A stretch of DNA of 28,092 nt from a virus: positions 1 through 28,092 of IMG/VR virus record IMGVR_UViG_3300042558_004082; one strand, given 5' to 3'. Both the position numbers and the translations under genes were made by a program. Numbering within the stretch: the first letter of the stretch is position 1; every line of letters starts with the position of its first letter. Shown here piece by piece: positions 6,573 through 13,269 of the stretch. The notes beneath the pieces are model-generated. The model made no database searches. It worked only from the letters and a program-made list of their open reading frames with translations, and had not been told where the DNA came from.

Positions 6573-6978
6573 AATCTATTTCTATCCATTTATTATTTGA
6601 TTCCAATCTGGTTGCTCCTATGAATTTCATTCTCCATTCGTTTGGTGCTATCAATGATAAGAACGGACTACCATCTGCTTTTTCATATAGATAATACGTT
6701 TCTCCCATCACAGGTATAAAGCTATAATTTGATGAATATACGAATTCATTCCATTGAACTTCACTAACTAATTGTTTGAAATCCTTTTTAATTTCTTCAT
6801 ACTTCTTTGTGAATACCTTATTAGCTTGATGGGCTTGAGTTTGCTTCCATCCACCAACATCTTCTAACTTTATTGCCGGGGCACTATTGTTACTACCATA
6901 CGTTAATTCCCTCTGATAGTAACCACGCTCTTCATCCCATACAACTAAGTCCGGCTTTTTCTTTTTACCTTTACTCAT
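6565..6978 (-). CDS. DUF2452-like protein
   Basis: A 137-residue protein matching my memory of DUF2452, a family of unknown function in Bacteroidota. Matching features are the basic start, YQRELTYGSNNSAPAI at about 21-36 (family: Y...L.Y..N..APAI), a helical segment with KKYEEIKKDFKQLVSEVQWNE at about 58-78, then FVYSSNYSFIPVMGETYYLYEKADGSPFLSLIAPNEW, the most characteristic stretch, and a C-terminal strand. Cellular members are about 140-180 residues, so this is essentially complete. It has no catalytic motif, membrane segment or signal peptide. It follows the A-type Fe-S carrier gene by 15 bases. Its presence in a phage suggests acquisition from the host. Confidence 0.8.
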   Translation of the reverse strand: MSKGKKKKPDLVVWDEERGYYQRELTYGSNNSAPAIKLEDVGGWKQTQAHQANKVFTKKYEEIKKDFKQLVSEVQWNEFVYSSNYSFIPVMGETYYLYEKADGSPFLSLIAPNEWRMKFIGATRLESNNKWIEIDYE

Positions 6979-6993
6979 AACAATTTCTTAATA

Positions 6994-7317
6994 TTAAACA
7001 GCGAAAGATTCACCACATCCACACGTTCGACTTGCGTTTGGATTTATAAATTGAAATCCTTTACCATTTAATCCATCTGAAAAATCTAATTCAGTACCGA
7101 ATAGGTATAGTAGTGATTTATTATCTACTAATATCTTTACACCTTTATCTTCTGCCAAAGTATCGCTTGTATGTTGTTCCGTATCGAATGATAAATCATA
7201 TGATAATCCACTACATCCTCCTCCTTTTACCGATACTCTAACATATGGCGTTGTAAACCCACTTTCCTCAATCAATGAATTCAATTTTTTTGCTGCTGTT
7301 TCTGATACTGTAATCAT
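6994..7317 (-). CDS. iscA: A-type Fe-S cluster carrier (IscA/ErpA/HesB family)
   Basis: A 107-residue A-type carrier that accepts a newly made Fe-S cluster and passes it to apo-proteins in the cytoplasm. The three conserved cysteines are present: C35 in GGGCSGLSYDL and C99 and C101 in the C-terminal CGCGESF. Other family marks are ITVSETAAKKL at the start, LSFD at 42-45 and the DFSDGLNGKGFQFINPNA stretch. The length matches the family. I chose ATG at 7317 over an in-frame TTG at 7326 because the TTG lies inside the promoter box TATATTTG and three extra residues would not fit the family. The start is then only 6 bases from that box, implying a leaderless or nearly leaderless message. Whether it serves ErpA-like, IscA-like or SufA-like roles cannot be told. 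Client candidates in the window are the ferredoxin and the RecB/Cas4-like nuclease. Confidence 0.93.
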   Translation of the reverse strand: MITVSETAAKKLNSLIEESGFTTPYVRVSVKGGGCSGLSYDLSFDTEQHTSDTLAEDKGVKILVDNKSLLYLFGTELDFSDGLNGKGFQFINPNASRTCGCGESFAV

Positions 7318-7323
7318 ATTTTT

Positions 7324-7355
7324 CAAATATACGGAAAATTATCCAATTTGCCAAG
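7324..7355 (-). promoter_or_regulatory. Bacteroidota-type promoter for the A-type carrier
   Basis: On the minus strand TATATTTG (7331-7324) matches the -7 box exactly; 20 bases upstream stands CTTG (7355-7352), one mismatch from TTTG. The -35-side element lies within the 3' end of the GHMP-kinase gene. The predicted transcription start falls at or within a few bases of the ATG at 7317, so the message probably has no leader. Confidence 0.65.
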
Positions 7356-8373
7356 TCCTCATTCCAAATTTATTCCAAGTAAATGGTTGATGGTATCCCA
7401 TTTTCAATTCATCCAATGCTTTGATGACATCATATTTTGTATTATTTGGGCAATAGAAGAACATAAATCCACCTCCACCTGCTCCACTTATCTTACCACC
7501 CGTTGCACCCGCTTTAAGTGCGGTCTTATATAATAATTCAATTTCAGGCGTACTGATACCTTTTGCTAATAATTTCTTTTGCTGAAATCCATAATCTAAT
7601 ATCTCACCCAATTCATCTATGTTTCCTTTGATAAGACAATCTTTAATCATTTTGGCTTGCTCTACCAATGCGTGTAATGAAAGTAAAGATGTTGTATTAT
7701 TATCTGCCATTTTTTGTACTTGCTCCTCCAATACATCGGAACTATTACGAGTGAAATTTGTAAAATATAAAACTATATTATTTTCAATTTCATCTTGTAC
7801 TCTATCTCTGATTCTAATTGGATTTACAATCACATCGTTTCCTCTGAACTCCATATAATTGAATCCACCAAATGCCGCTGCGTATTGGTCTTGCTTACCC
7901 CCATTTTCCTTTAATTCAACTCTTTCAATTTGAATTGCCATTTCAGCTATATCATACTCTCCCAATGGTAAATTAAATAATTCCATATAAACCCCAATAA
8001 GAGAAACTATGAGAGTCGATGAAGTACCCAATCCACTACCCGTTGGCACATCTTGATGCGTAACAATATCATACCCAATCGGTTCTATTTTGAAACGTTT
8101 ACAAATATGATTATGCGTTGCTTTAAAGAGCTTTAATCCATAAGAACAATCTAACTCATTACTAAAATCATGCTCCTCATATTCATCCTTATTTACCCAT
8201 TTAAATGTGACTTTACTGTCATCCCTTAATAGTAAAGAGGTGTGAGTAAATAAACGAATAGTTGTATTGATTACAGCACCAATATGAGTTTTGGTGTATT
8301 CCGGCATATCAGTACCCCCACCACCAAAACTAATTCTAAATGGAACTTTACTCCTGTATATTTTCTTCTTCAT
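7339..8373 (-). CDS. hddA: GHMP sugar kinase, heptose-7-phosphate kinase-like
   Basis: A 344-residue GHMP-family kinase closest to D-glycero-D-manno-heptose 7-phosphate 1-kinase (HddA) and related sugar kinases. It would phosphorylate C1 of a heptose or similar sugar with ATP. Motif 1 is PFRISFGGGGTD (11-22), the ATP-binding motif 2 is PTGSGLGTSST (110-120), the GGKQDQYAAAFGG signature lies at 158-170, and motif 3 is KISGAGGGGF (294-303). The length is typical of HddA. The start overlaps the HTH/HNH gene by 26 bases. A nucleotidyltransferase that could activate the product lies at 1789-2220, and glycosyltransferases lie upstream. No isomerase (GmhA) or phosphatase (GmhB) of the pathway is visible, though the HAD protein at 9412-10248 could be considered. 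The family is sure, the substrate is likely but unproven. Confidence 0.85.
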   Translation of the reverse strand: MKKKIYRSKVPFRISFGGGGTDMPEYTKTHIGAVINTTIRLFTHTSLLLRDDSKVTFKWVNKDEYEEHDFSNELDCSYGLKLFKATHNHICKRFKIEPIGYDIVTHQDVPTGSGLGTSSTLIVSLIGVYMELFNLPLGEYDIAEMAIQIERVELKENGGKQDQYAAAFGGFNYMEFRGNDVIVNPIRIRDRVQDEIENNIVLYFTNFTRNSSDVLEEQVQKMADNNTTSLLSLHALVEQAKMIKDCLIKGNIDELGEILDYGFQQKKLLAKGISTPEIELLYKTALKAGATGGKISGAGGGGFMFFYCPNNTKYDVIKALDELKMGYHQPFTWNKFGMRTWQIG

Positions 8374-8920
8374 CTAAATGATATCTTAATGGAATTTTTT
8401 TAATTTTAATTCTATTATCTCCTGCTAATAAAAAATAACAATTATAACATAATGCTCTCACATTATCTATATGCCTGTTATCTATATTACCATCTAAGAA
8501 ATCCAAAATGATTGGAGCTTTATTATCCGTAATTCTTCTTTCAGAATATCCACAACAGCTACAAACTTCAGGAACTAATCCACTCTGAAATATTTTGTTT
8601 TTATATTTCCAAAGAGGAATATGATTATGCATTCCTTCTAACAATTCTTCAGCAGGATATTTGTTTTTTCTTGCTCCAAATGCTTTTTTGATTCCTACGC
8701 CCGTTGGATTTTTTAAATCTTCGAAAATGCCATATAATTTTGCGTACTTCTTATAAGTGTTATAAGATACACCCAAAACTCTAGCTGCTTCCATTGCGGA
8801 GCTTGAATTTTCTTGCGCTGCTTTAATTTGTGATTCTAAGATTGGCTTTGCTCCCAACCCTCTTTTAGTAGTACGTTGTGTTAGATTCGGAAAGAATCCT
8901 TCATTATCTTCTATTTCCAT
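8348..8920 (-). CDS. HTH protein with degenerate HNH/zinc domain
   Basis: A 190-residue probable DNA-binding protein. Residues about 38-64 form a helix-turn-helix (SSAMEAARVLGVSYNTYKKYAKLYG). Residues 120-162 resemble an HNH endonuclease module: zinc cysteines C120-x2-C123 and C158-x2-C161 are kept, as is GNIDNRHIDNVRALC. But the catalytic His expected after Asp140 is Phe141, and the usual CPNCH ends in Tyr162. The fold may be kept while cleavage is lost, which points to a regulator or structural DNA binder. I chose ATG at 8920 over an in-frame TTG at 8950, which has no support. A 9-base inverted repeat lies between it and the upstream kinase gene, a possible autoregulatory site. It may derive from a mobile homing endonuclease; no intron or intein is seen. 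Confidence 0.75.
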   Translation of the reverse strand: MEIEDNEGFFPNLTQRTTKRGLGAKPILESQIKAAQENSSSAMEAARVLGVSYNTYKKYAKLYGIFEDLKNPTGVGIKKAFGARKNKYPAEELLEGMHNHIPLWKYKNKIFQSGLVPEVCSCCGYSERRITDNKAPIILDFLDGNIDNRHIDNVRALCYNCYFLLAGDNRIKIKKIPLRYHLDEEENIQE

Positions 8921-8927
8921 AACATTA

Positions 8928-8952
8928 TTTTGATATACTATAAATATCAAAA
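8928..8952. promoter_or_regulatory. Inverted repeat upstream of the HTH/HNH gene
   Basis: TTTTGATAT (8928-8936) and ATATCAAAA (8944-8952) are perfect 9-base inverted arms around a 7-base spacer, with partial extension (ATTA/AATAAT) outside. The site begins 7 bases upstream of the ATG at 8920 and lies 10 bases past the kinase gene's stop. It could be an operator bound by the HTH protein or a weak all-AT RNA hairpin near the start codon. Confidence 0.45.
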
Positions 8953-8962
8953 AATAATATTT

Positions 8963-9409
8963 CTATACAATTAATGATATTAATTTAGAAAAAGTATCAT
9001 CGGGCGATGTTGATGTATCCAAATCCACAAAAAATTGAATTGGTGGTTCGTAATCTAATGCGAAAAACGATTCTCTACCTCGCATTTTTTTAGTGTGGCA
9101 ATAAATCTCTTGCACTTTACAATCCGATTTAAGTTGTTCTCTCATTTCTCTATATGGAGAAACTAAGCTGATTACAACATCAGTACCACAACTATCCAAA
9201 TATTTAGCAATATCAAATGCTTTTTGAATGTTACGTTCTCTGCCTTCTTTAGAATAATCTTTATTAGGGAATAGTTCTCTTAATTGGTCACCATCTATGT
9301 GGAATACGGATTTACGCCAATTTCTTTTTTCAGTTTGTAACCAATATTGTAACTTTTTTGCCAAAGTGGTTTTACCACTTCCTGGCTGACCTGTAAATAG
9401 GTAAATCAT
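8963..9409 (-). CDS. cysC: APS-kinase-like P-loop kinase
   Basis: A 148-residue P-loop kinase resembling adenylylsulfate (APS) kinase, which phosphorylates APS to PAPS, the sulfate donor. The Walker A loop is G7-QPGSGKT14, the substrate motif is DGDQLRELF (39-47), the family motif S53-x2-GRERN60 is present, and VISLVSPYREMRE (79-91) matches the ISPxR region. It is shorter than typical CysC (about 175-200), with a reduced C-terminal part. The gene starts 2 bases after the stop of the HAD phosphatase gene. No sulfotransferase or ATP sulfurylase is visible, so sulfate activation for the glycan cluster is only an idea. An alternative is a polynucleotide- or sugar-kinase-like role: T4 polynucleotide kinase pairs a P-loop kinase with a HAD phosphatase, but the DGDQLR and SPYR motifs argue for APS kinase. 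Confidence 0.75.
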   Translation of the reverse strand: MIYLFTGQPGSGKTTLAKKLQYWLQTEKRNWRKSVFHIDGDQLRELFPNKDYSKEGRERNIQKAFDIAKYLDSCGTDVVISLVSPYREMREQLKSDCKVQEIYCHTKKMRGRESFFALDYEPPIQFFVDLDTSTSPDDTFSKLISLIV

Positions 9410-9411
9410 AA

Positions 9412-10248
9412 CTATTTATTTTTTAATGCAAATTGTGCTGCTTTATATACTTTTGTATCTTTATCGTAGTGTAATGCTGATTTTATTTTAATCATTTTGC
9501 CCGTTTCAGGGTTTTTTACCTTTTTGTCCAAATCTTTAGGTAGCAGATTTTTCAATTTCATATCGTTTCCTTTCATATTTGGCTTTTTAGTTGGTTCTTC
9601 TTTTTTCTTATTGAAAGATTTATCATTCTTAGGAGCCGGTGGTATATCGTGTTGAACGTGTCTAACCTTCAATGATACATTTGGGTATTTTTTAGAAAGA
9701 GCTTTTACAGCTGCAACATTTTTGTGAGAATCATCTATAAAAAATACATCCGTTACACCACCTTTTATTTTATTCTCAATCCAATCGGCTTTCTTTTGTG
9801 GGTCAGAATCCGCCAATGCTACCACAAATAACTTATCTAATCCGATATCCGATAGATAATTCTTAATTGGCTTATAAGCGCTTCTTGCCGTTAATATTAC
9901 TATTTCAGAACCACCTACTCTTACGATGTTTTTAAGTAATCTTGTAACACCCTTAATCTCTTGTGGTTGTTTTACTTTTTCAAAATCGGAAAAATCAAAT
10001 TGGTCACCTTCCTTTGGTTCATATACTGCGTATTCACCAGGTGTTAGTTTTGATTCCTTACCATCTTTATGTTTGATGTATATGTTGGAATTTGTTTTAA
10101 CCAATGTATCATCAAAATCGAATATTCTCAATTTCTTTTCTCCGGCTTCGTTTAATGGATTAAATGCAAAAGCATTTAAGTTTGAATATACTTTTCCAAA
10201 CTCAACTTTCATACCATTCCAAATGCCAGATGTGAAATTATTACCCAT
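9412..10248 (-). CDS. HAD-family phosphatase with basic C-terminal extension
   Basis: A 278-residue protein. Residues about 38-200 are a HAD-like phosphatase: motif I is DFDDT (44-48) with nucleophile Asp44 and acid/base Asp46, motif II is LTAR (119-122), a Lys is at 153, and motif IV is the FIDDS (170-174) acid pair. There is no large cap, so the substrate could be a macromolecular end or a protein, as in polynucleotide 3'-phosphatases. Residues 205-230 are a Lys/Pro linker. Residues 230-278 form a basic tail with KNPETGKMIKIKSALHY and KVYKAAQFAL, a type of C-terminal module I have seen in viral and phage proteins, probably DNA-linked. The gene overlaps the upstream coiled-coil gene by 8 bases and is followed after 2 bases by the kinase. 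A nucleic-acid repair pair with that kinase is possible. Confidence 0.82.
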   Translation of the reverse strand: MGNNFTSGIWNGMKVEFGKVYSNLNAFAFNPLNEAGEKKLRIFDFDDTLVKTNSNIYIKHKDGKESKLTPGEYAVYEPKEGDQFDFSDFEKVKQPQEIKGVTRLLKNIVRVGGSEIVILTARSAYKPIKNYLSDIGLDKLFVVALADSDPQKKADWIENKIKGGVTDVFFIDDSHKNVAAVKALSKKYPNVSLKVRHVQHDIPPAPKNDKSFNKKKEEPTKKPNMKGNDMKLKNLLPKDLDKKVKNPETGKMIKIKSALHYDKDTKVYKAAQFALKNK

Positions 10249-10558
10249 TCAACAATGCCTTTTTTGCTTTCGGTAGTGCTTTTTCTAACTTATCGTTTTC
10301 TTTTGTAAGAAATTCAACTTTAACAGTTAATGCTGCCACTTCTTTAGTAAGTGCTAAAACCATATTACGCAATTCATCTTTTTCTCTCGACGCTGCTTCT
10401 AATAACCCTTCTAATTTAGAGATACGGTCTTTGCAATCGTGTCTGATGAATTCCTCATCTCTTTCTTTTCTTTGAGCTCTTTTCTCATAATAACGGAAAG
10501 CGGATGCTCCACCTAATACTGTGATTGCCGTTATCAATACCGAATACATATTTTCCAT
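10241..10558 (-). CDS. Membrane-anchored coiled-coil protein
   Basis: A 105-residue protein. Residues about 5-22 (YSVLITAITVLGGASAFRYY) form one membrane segment, followed by KRAQRKERDEE, and the rest to about 95 is a heptad-like coiled coil (ISKLEGLLEAASREKDELRNMVLALTKEVAALTVKVEFLTKEN). A charged tail ends KKALLNG. Topology and size resemble phage inner-membrane spanins (Rz-like), which also have an N-terminal anchor and a periplasmic coiled coil, but an outer-membrane spanin partner with a lipobox is not seen nearby. A holin or a generic phage coiled-coil anchor remains possible. The gene overlaps the HAD gene by 8 bases. Confidence 0.7.
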   Translation of the reverse strand: MENMYSVLITAITVLGGASAFRYYEKRAQRKERDEEFIRHDCKDRISKLEGLLEAASREKDELRNMVLALTKEVAALTVKVEFLTKENDKLEKALPKAKKALLNG

Positions 10559-10577
10559 TAATCGTATTTTAAGGGGA

Positions 10578-11210
10578 TTATTTAGTTACTATTTTATTCT
10601 TTTTGAAGTAAGCAACAATTTCTTTACCACTATCGAATGCTTTTTGACCTTCAAATGAAGAATGACTCATCCAAAATGAATTACTTCCATCTTCGTAATC
10701 ATAATCACCATGAGATAGTACTTTACCGGCATAAGTTAAATAACCTACACCATCTTTAACATCAAATTGGTATTTGCCATCTTTTATAGGATATTTAAAT
10801 CTAACAGCTTCTTTTAATGGTTCTCTTTTACCATCATCGCCATCCATTGCATCGTGTACTGAATTTAGATTTTCCAATGCAATTGTGAGTTGAGAATACA
10901 TCCAAGAGTCTAATTCTTGTCCTTCACTCATTCTCTTTGCAATCATATTTGCATAATCGGCAATTCTCTCCAAATCACCCATTGTCATTTCTTTCAAACC
11001 AGCTACAGTCTCTTCAGGCGAATTTTCATCTCCTTCGGTTATTCTATGTTTAAGGAGTTCAGTCATTTTATTGAATACCTGCTCACCGCCGGATTCGCCT
11101 AAACGATATGCTCCACCTAACTTTTCATAAATTTGAATTTTGCTTTTCATTGGCAATCCTTTTTCTGCCAATTTGTTCCAAATTTTAGGATGCGTTACTT
11201 CGAATTTCAT
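10578..11210 (-). CDS. Phage protein with conserved WMxSQL-like helical motif
   Basis: A 210-residue protein with no recognised enzyme motif. Its first 60 residues hold several short charged helices. Residues about 75-122 (LERIADYANMIAKRMSEGQELDSWMYSQLTIALENLNSVHDAMDG) fit a helical pattern common in virion-associated proteins of T4-like phages, in which a 'LxxWxxSxLxxAxxxL' helix follows a 'IxxYAxxIxxxMxxGxxL' helix. The C-terminal 80 residues look like a beta-rich domain with paired Tyr/Gly (GKYQFDVKDGVGYLTYAGKVLSHGDYDYEDGSN) and a FKKNKIVTK end. The start lies 4 bases inside the upstream SGNH-like gene's end. A structural or assembly role is inference. Confidence 0.7.
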   Translation of the reverse strand: MKFEVTHPKIWNKLAEKGLPMKSKIQIYEKLGGAYRLGESGGEQVFNKMTELLKHRITEGDENSPEETVAGLKEMTMGDLERIADYANMIAKRMSEGQELDSWMYSQLTIALENLNSVHDAMDGDDGKREPLKEAVRFKYPIKDGKYQFDVKDGVGYLTYAGKVLSHGDYDYEDGSNSFWMSHSSFEGQKAFDSGKEIVAYFKKNKIVTK

Positions 11211-11878
11211 ATTAAATCTTTTTGTATATACCCATATAAATATTGAAAAAATTCAGAATGTCCAAATTTTGAGAAATGTCTATCACTATTTTTTTGCCAC
11301 CATTCGGTTTTTTTATCGATATATGGTTTAAACCAAGCATCTTCACCATTTGGATTTGGTATAAAATGTTCTTTATATTGACTCTTCATTACATCAAATG
11401 CATGAATACCTTGCAATGAATCTAAGCACCAAAAGTGAAAATTTATATTCAATTGTTTCATAATTTTGAATATAAACAAATATTGTTCTAACAATTGCTG
11501 AACATATCTTCTATATCCATCATTATCTTCCAATCGTTTTGTATAAAAATCTATTTCATAATCAAATATTCCCTTTTCCAATAATTGTTCTTTTGTGTTA
11601 TGTAGTATATCCACTCCACCATTTTTGTAGAAATCATATGTTCTATTGAAAAAAGTCAACCCTATAATTACAGTATGTGCATCATTTGGATTAAAGTTTC
11701 TATAAATCATTTGAAGTAAACCCTGATTGGATATGCCGGCGTGTCCTTGGTCTATGATTTCCAATCCCAATTCTTCTCTTAGAAGGTATGGCCACGAAAA
11801 TTCTTTATCAACATGCGAACCATCTGTTGAATAATTGGTGGAGAATGAATCTCCATAAACGTATAACTTATTCTTCAT
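11207..11878 (-). CDS. SGNH/GDSL-like hydrolase
   Basis: A 223-residue protein of the SGNH/GDSL fold (esterases, acetyl-transferases and acyl hydrolases). Block I is G9-D-S11 in YVYGDSFSTNY, with the nucleophile Ser11. Block III is seen as HAGISNQGLLQMI, with Gly and Asn placed for the oxyanion hole. The C-terminal acid/base block is DRHFSKFGH, near 199-207. A strand TVIIGLTFFNRTYDF lies in between. Related genes in the window are at 20924-21703 and 25964-26821, so three SGNH-type genes occur here. It lies at the downstream end of the glycosyltransferase cluster and overlaps its upstream oxygenase by 11 bases. De-acylation or acylation of the glycan is plausible; cleavage specificity cannot be read. 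There is no signal peptide. Confidence 0.78.
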   Translation of the reverse strand: MKNKLYVYGDSFSTNYSTDGSHVDKEFSWPYLLREELGLEIIDQGHAGISNQGLLQMIYRNFNPNDAHTVIIGLTFFNRTYDFYKNGGVDILHNTKEQLLEKGIFDYEIDFYTKRLEDNDGYRRYVQQLLEQYLFIFKIMKQLNINFHFWCLDSLQGIHAFDVMKSQYKEHFIPNPNGEDAWFKPYIDKKTEWWQKNSDRHFSKFGHSEFFQYLYGYIQKDLI

Positions 11879-12584
11879 TCTTTAAACTTATAAATGATAG
11901 TACACAATATCTATTTTGATTTCCAATTACTTCTGTAACTTGGTGTTCTATATCATATTTTCCTAAATCCAAAATTGCTATATTTCCAATTTTAGGTAAA
12001 ACTTTTTCATTTCCATTTAGTATAAGTACGCCACCATTTGATTCATCATATTCTTCATTCAAATAGATAAGAACTACACATAATCTACCATTTACTTTTC
12101 CATCTTGGTGGTTTTGTAAAAAACACTTATTACTATACATAGTAAATTGTGAATTATACTTCAGCTGCTGTGATGGTTCTACATCATAAAAATACCTTGC
12201 AATTTTATCAAAATATGGTTTATAATAATTTTCAACGTTCATATTCATATCACCGGCATTCCAATGCCAGATTTGAAAAACATCTTCTTTTGGATACGAA
12301 TTTCTTATATAATCTTTTATTTTTTCGGAGTTTGTAAATGTACCGGCGTTGTACATTTTTGAGTTACCATTTTCATCGTATAAATCCGATATAATCATAT
12401 CGTTTACTAAATCTCTATTCGTTATATCCAATCTAAGACCCGACATTAACTTTTTATATTTAGAATCATCGATTCCAATCATATGTTTTTTGATTCCTTC
12501 TTCATATTTTTCATTAAAATCTGAAATATGAAAGTTACAATACCCCTCCGTTTTTAGTTTATGCTTTAATTCTTCTTTAGTCAT
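11868..12584 (-). CDS. 2OG-Fe(II) oxygenase, prolyl-4-hydroxylase-like
   Basis: A 238-residue Fe(II)- and 2-oxoglutarate-dependent oxygenase of the prolyl-4-hydroxylase (P4Hc) type. The double-stranded beta-helix core is residues about 140-235. The iron ligands are H159 and D161 (FLQNHQDGK) and H214 (IEHQVTEV), and R225 (NRYCVLSF) would bind 2-oxoglutarate. NGGVLILNG (183-191) is the usual strand and turn before GNIAILD. The N-terminal 130 residues are helical with no known domain. Such enzymes hydroxylate protein side chains or small molecules. The next gene upstream is a paralogue (12577-13269), overlapping by 8 bases, which shares the same layout, so the pair arose by tandem duplication. 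Many T4-like phages carry such enzymes, with targets unknown; glycosyltransferases adjoining this pair suggest hydroxyl groups for glycosylation. Confidence 0.9.
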   Translation of the reverse strand: MTKEELKHKLKTEGYCNFHISDFNEKYEEGIKKHMIGIDDSKYKKLMSGLRLDITNRDLVNDMIISDLYDENGNSKMYNAGTFTNSEKIKDYIRNSYPKEDVFQIWHWNAGDMNMNVENYYKPYFDKIARYFYDVEPSQQLKYNSQFTMYSNKCFLQNHQDGKVNGRLCVVLIYLNEEYDESNGGVLILNGNEKVLPKIGNIAILDLGKYDIEHQVTEVIGNQNRYCVLSFISLKNEE

Positions 12585-13269
12585 TTTTTGCTAAATTTTT
12601 CTTATCAAATGGGAAACAAATTATAGTATATCTTTCTACATCATTTACCACTTGCTCTACTTGATGGTAGATATCGAAATTTTGTAAATCAATAATAGCT
12701 ACAGTTCCGAATTCCGGAATAACTTTATAATCAATATCATCATCTCCTCTCAATATCAAATTACCGCCATCTTCCTCTTTCCAATCTTTATTAAGATATA
12801 CTAATATAGATGCGTAGTTTTTAACAGTACTTTTACCATCGATATGGTCATTTAAAAAACACCCTTTGTTATACAAAGATATACTGATATCCAAATTTAA
12901 ATCAACACTATCATCCGTATCATAGAAGTATTTTGTTAATTCGATATACAATTTTCTTAAAGAGTCGTTTCCTTCTTTTGGATGACCATATAACCATATT
13001 TGTGTTATATCCTCTTTATTCAGTAAAGATAACTTTTCATCTTTAATCTTATTAGCCTCTTCAAATTTTTTCAAATTTGTATTTATAGAATCTTCACCAC
13101 ACGCCGAAGAAAAATCTCCTCTAAGAAAAGTCATATTTTCTTTTTCAGATTTAGTTTTATCGCATTTGTATTTGCTAACAATATTTAACAATTCGGAACT
13201 TAATTCTCCGATTTTAAAGCTACAATATCCCTTTTTGTGTAAGTGTTCTTTGGCTTCTATTGGGCTCAT
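12577..13269 (-). CDS. 2OG-Fe(II) oxygenase, prolyl-4-hydroxylase-like (paralogue)
   Basis: A 230-residue paralogue of the downstream gene. Iron ligands are H142 and D144 (FLNDHIDGK) and H202 (IYHQVEQV), with R213 (VERYTIICF) for 2-oxoglutarate. DGGNLILRG (167-175) and FGTVAIIDLQNFDIYHQ occupy the same places as in the paralogue. The N-termini are also similar: both begin with a helix followed by KKGYCSFKI or TEGYCNFHI, so the duplication covered the whole gene. They have diverged substantially elsewhere, which suggests different substrates. The stop and start of the two genes overlap by 8 bases, and this gene overlaps the upstream glycosyltransferase end by 4 bases. No membrane or secretion signal is present, so it acts in the cytoplasm. 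Confidence 0.9.
   Translation of the reverse strand: MSPIEAKEHLHKKGYCSFKIGELSSELLNIVSKYKCDKTKSEKENMTFLRGDFSSACGEDSINTNLKKFEEANKIKDEKLSLLNKEDITQIWLYGHPKEGNDSLRKLYIELTKYFYDTDDSVDLNLDISISLYNKGCFLNDHIDGKSTVKNYASILVYLNKDWKEEDGGNLILRGDDDIDYKVIPEFGTVAIIDLQNFDIYHQVEQVVNDVERYTIICFPFDKKNLAKND

Noticed and set aside
8921-8950. TTG at 8950 as start of the HTH/HNH gene
   Set aside because: The extra residues lie in the inverted repeat and add nothing conserved; ATG at 8920 gives a normal N-terminus.
11868-13269. TET/JBP-like thymine or 5-methylcytosine oxygenases for DNA hypermodification
   Set aside because: Spacing and motifs (HxD with GGxLxLxG and a late HxV and Arg) fit prolyl hydroxylases; no DNA methyltransferase is seen. 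DNA as final target is not excluded but not supported.
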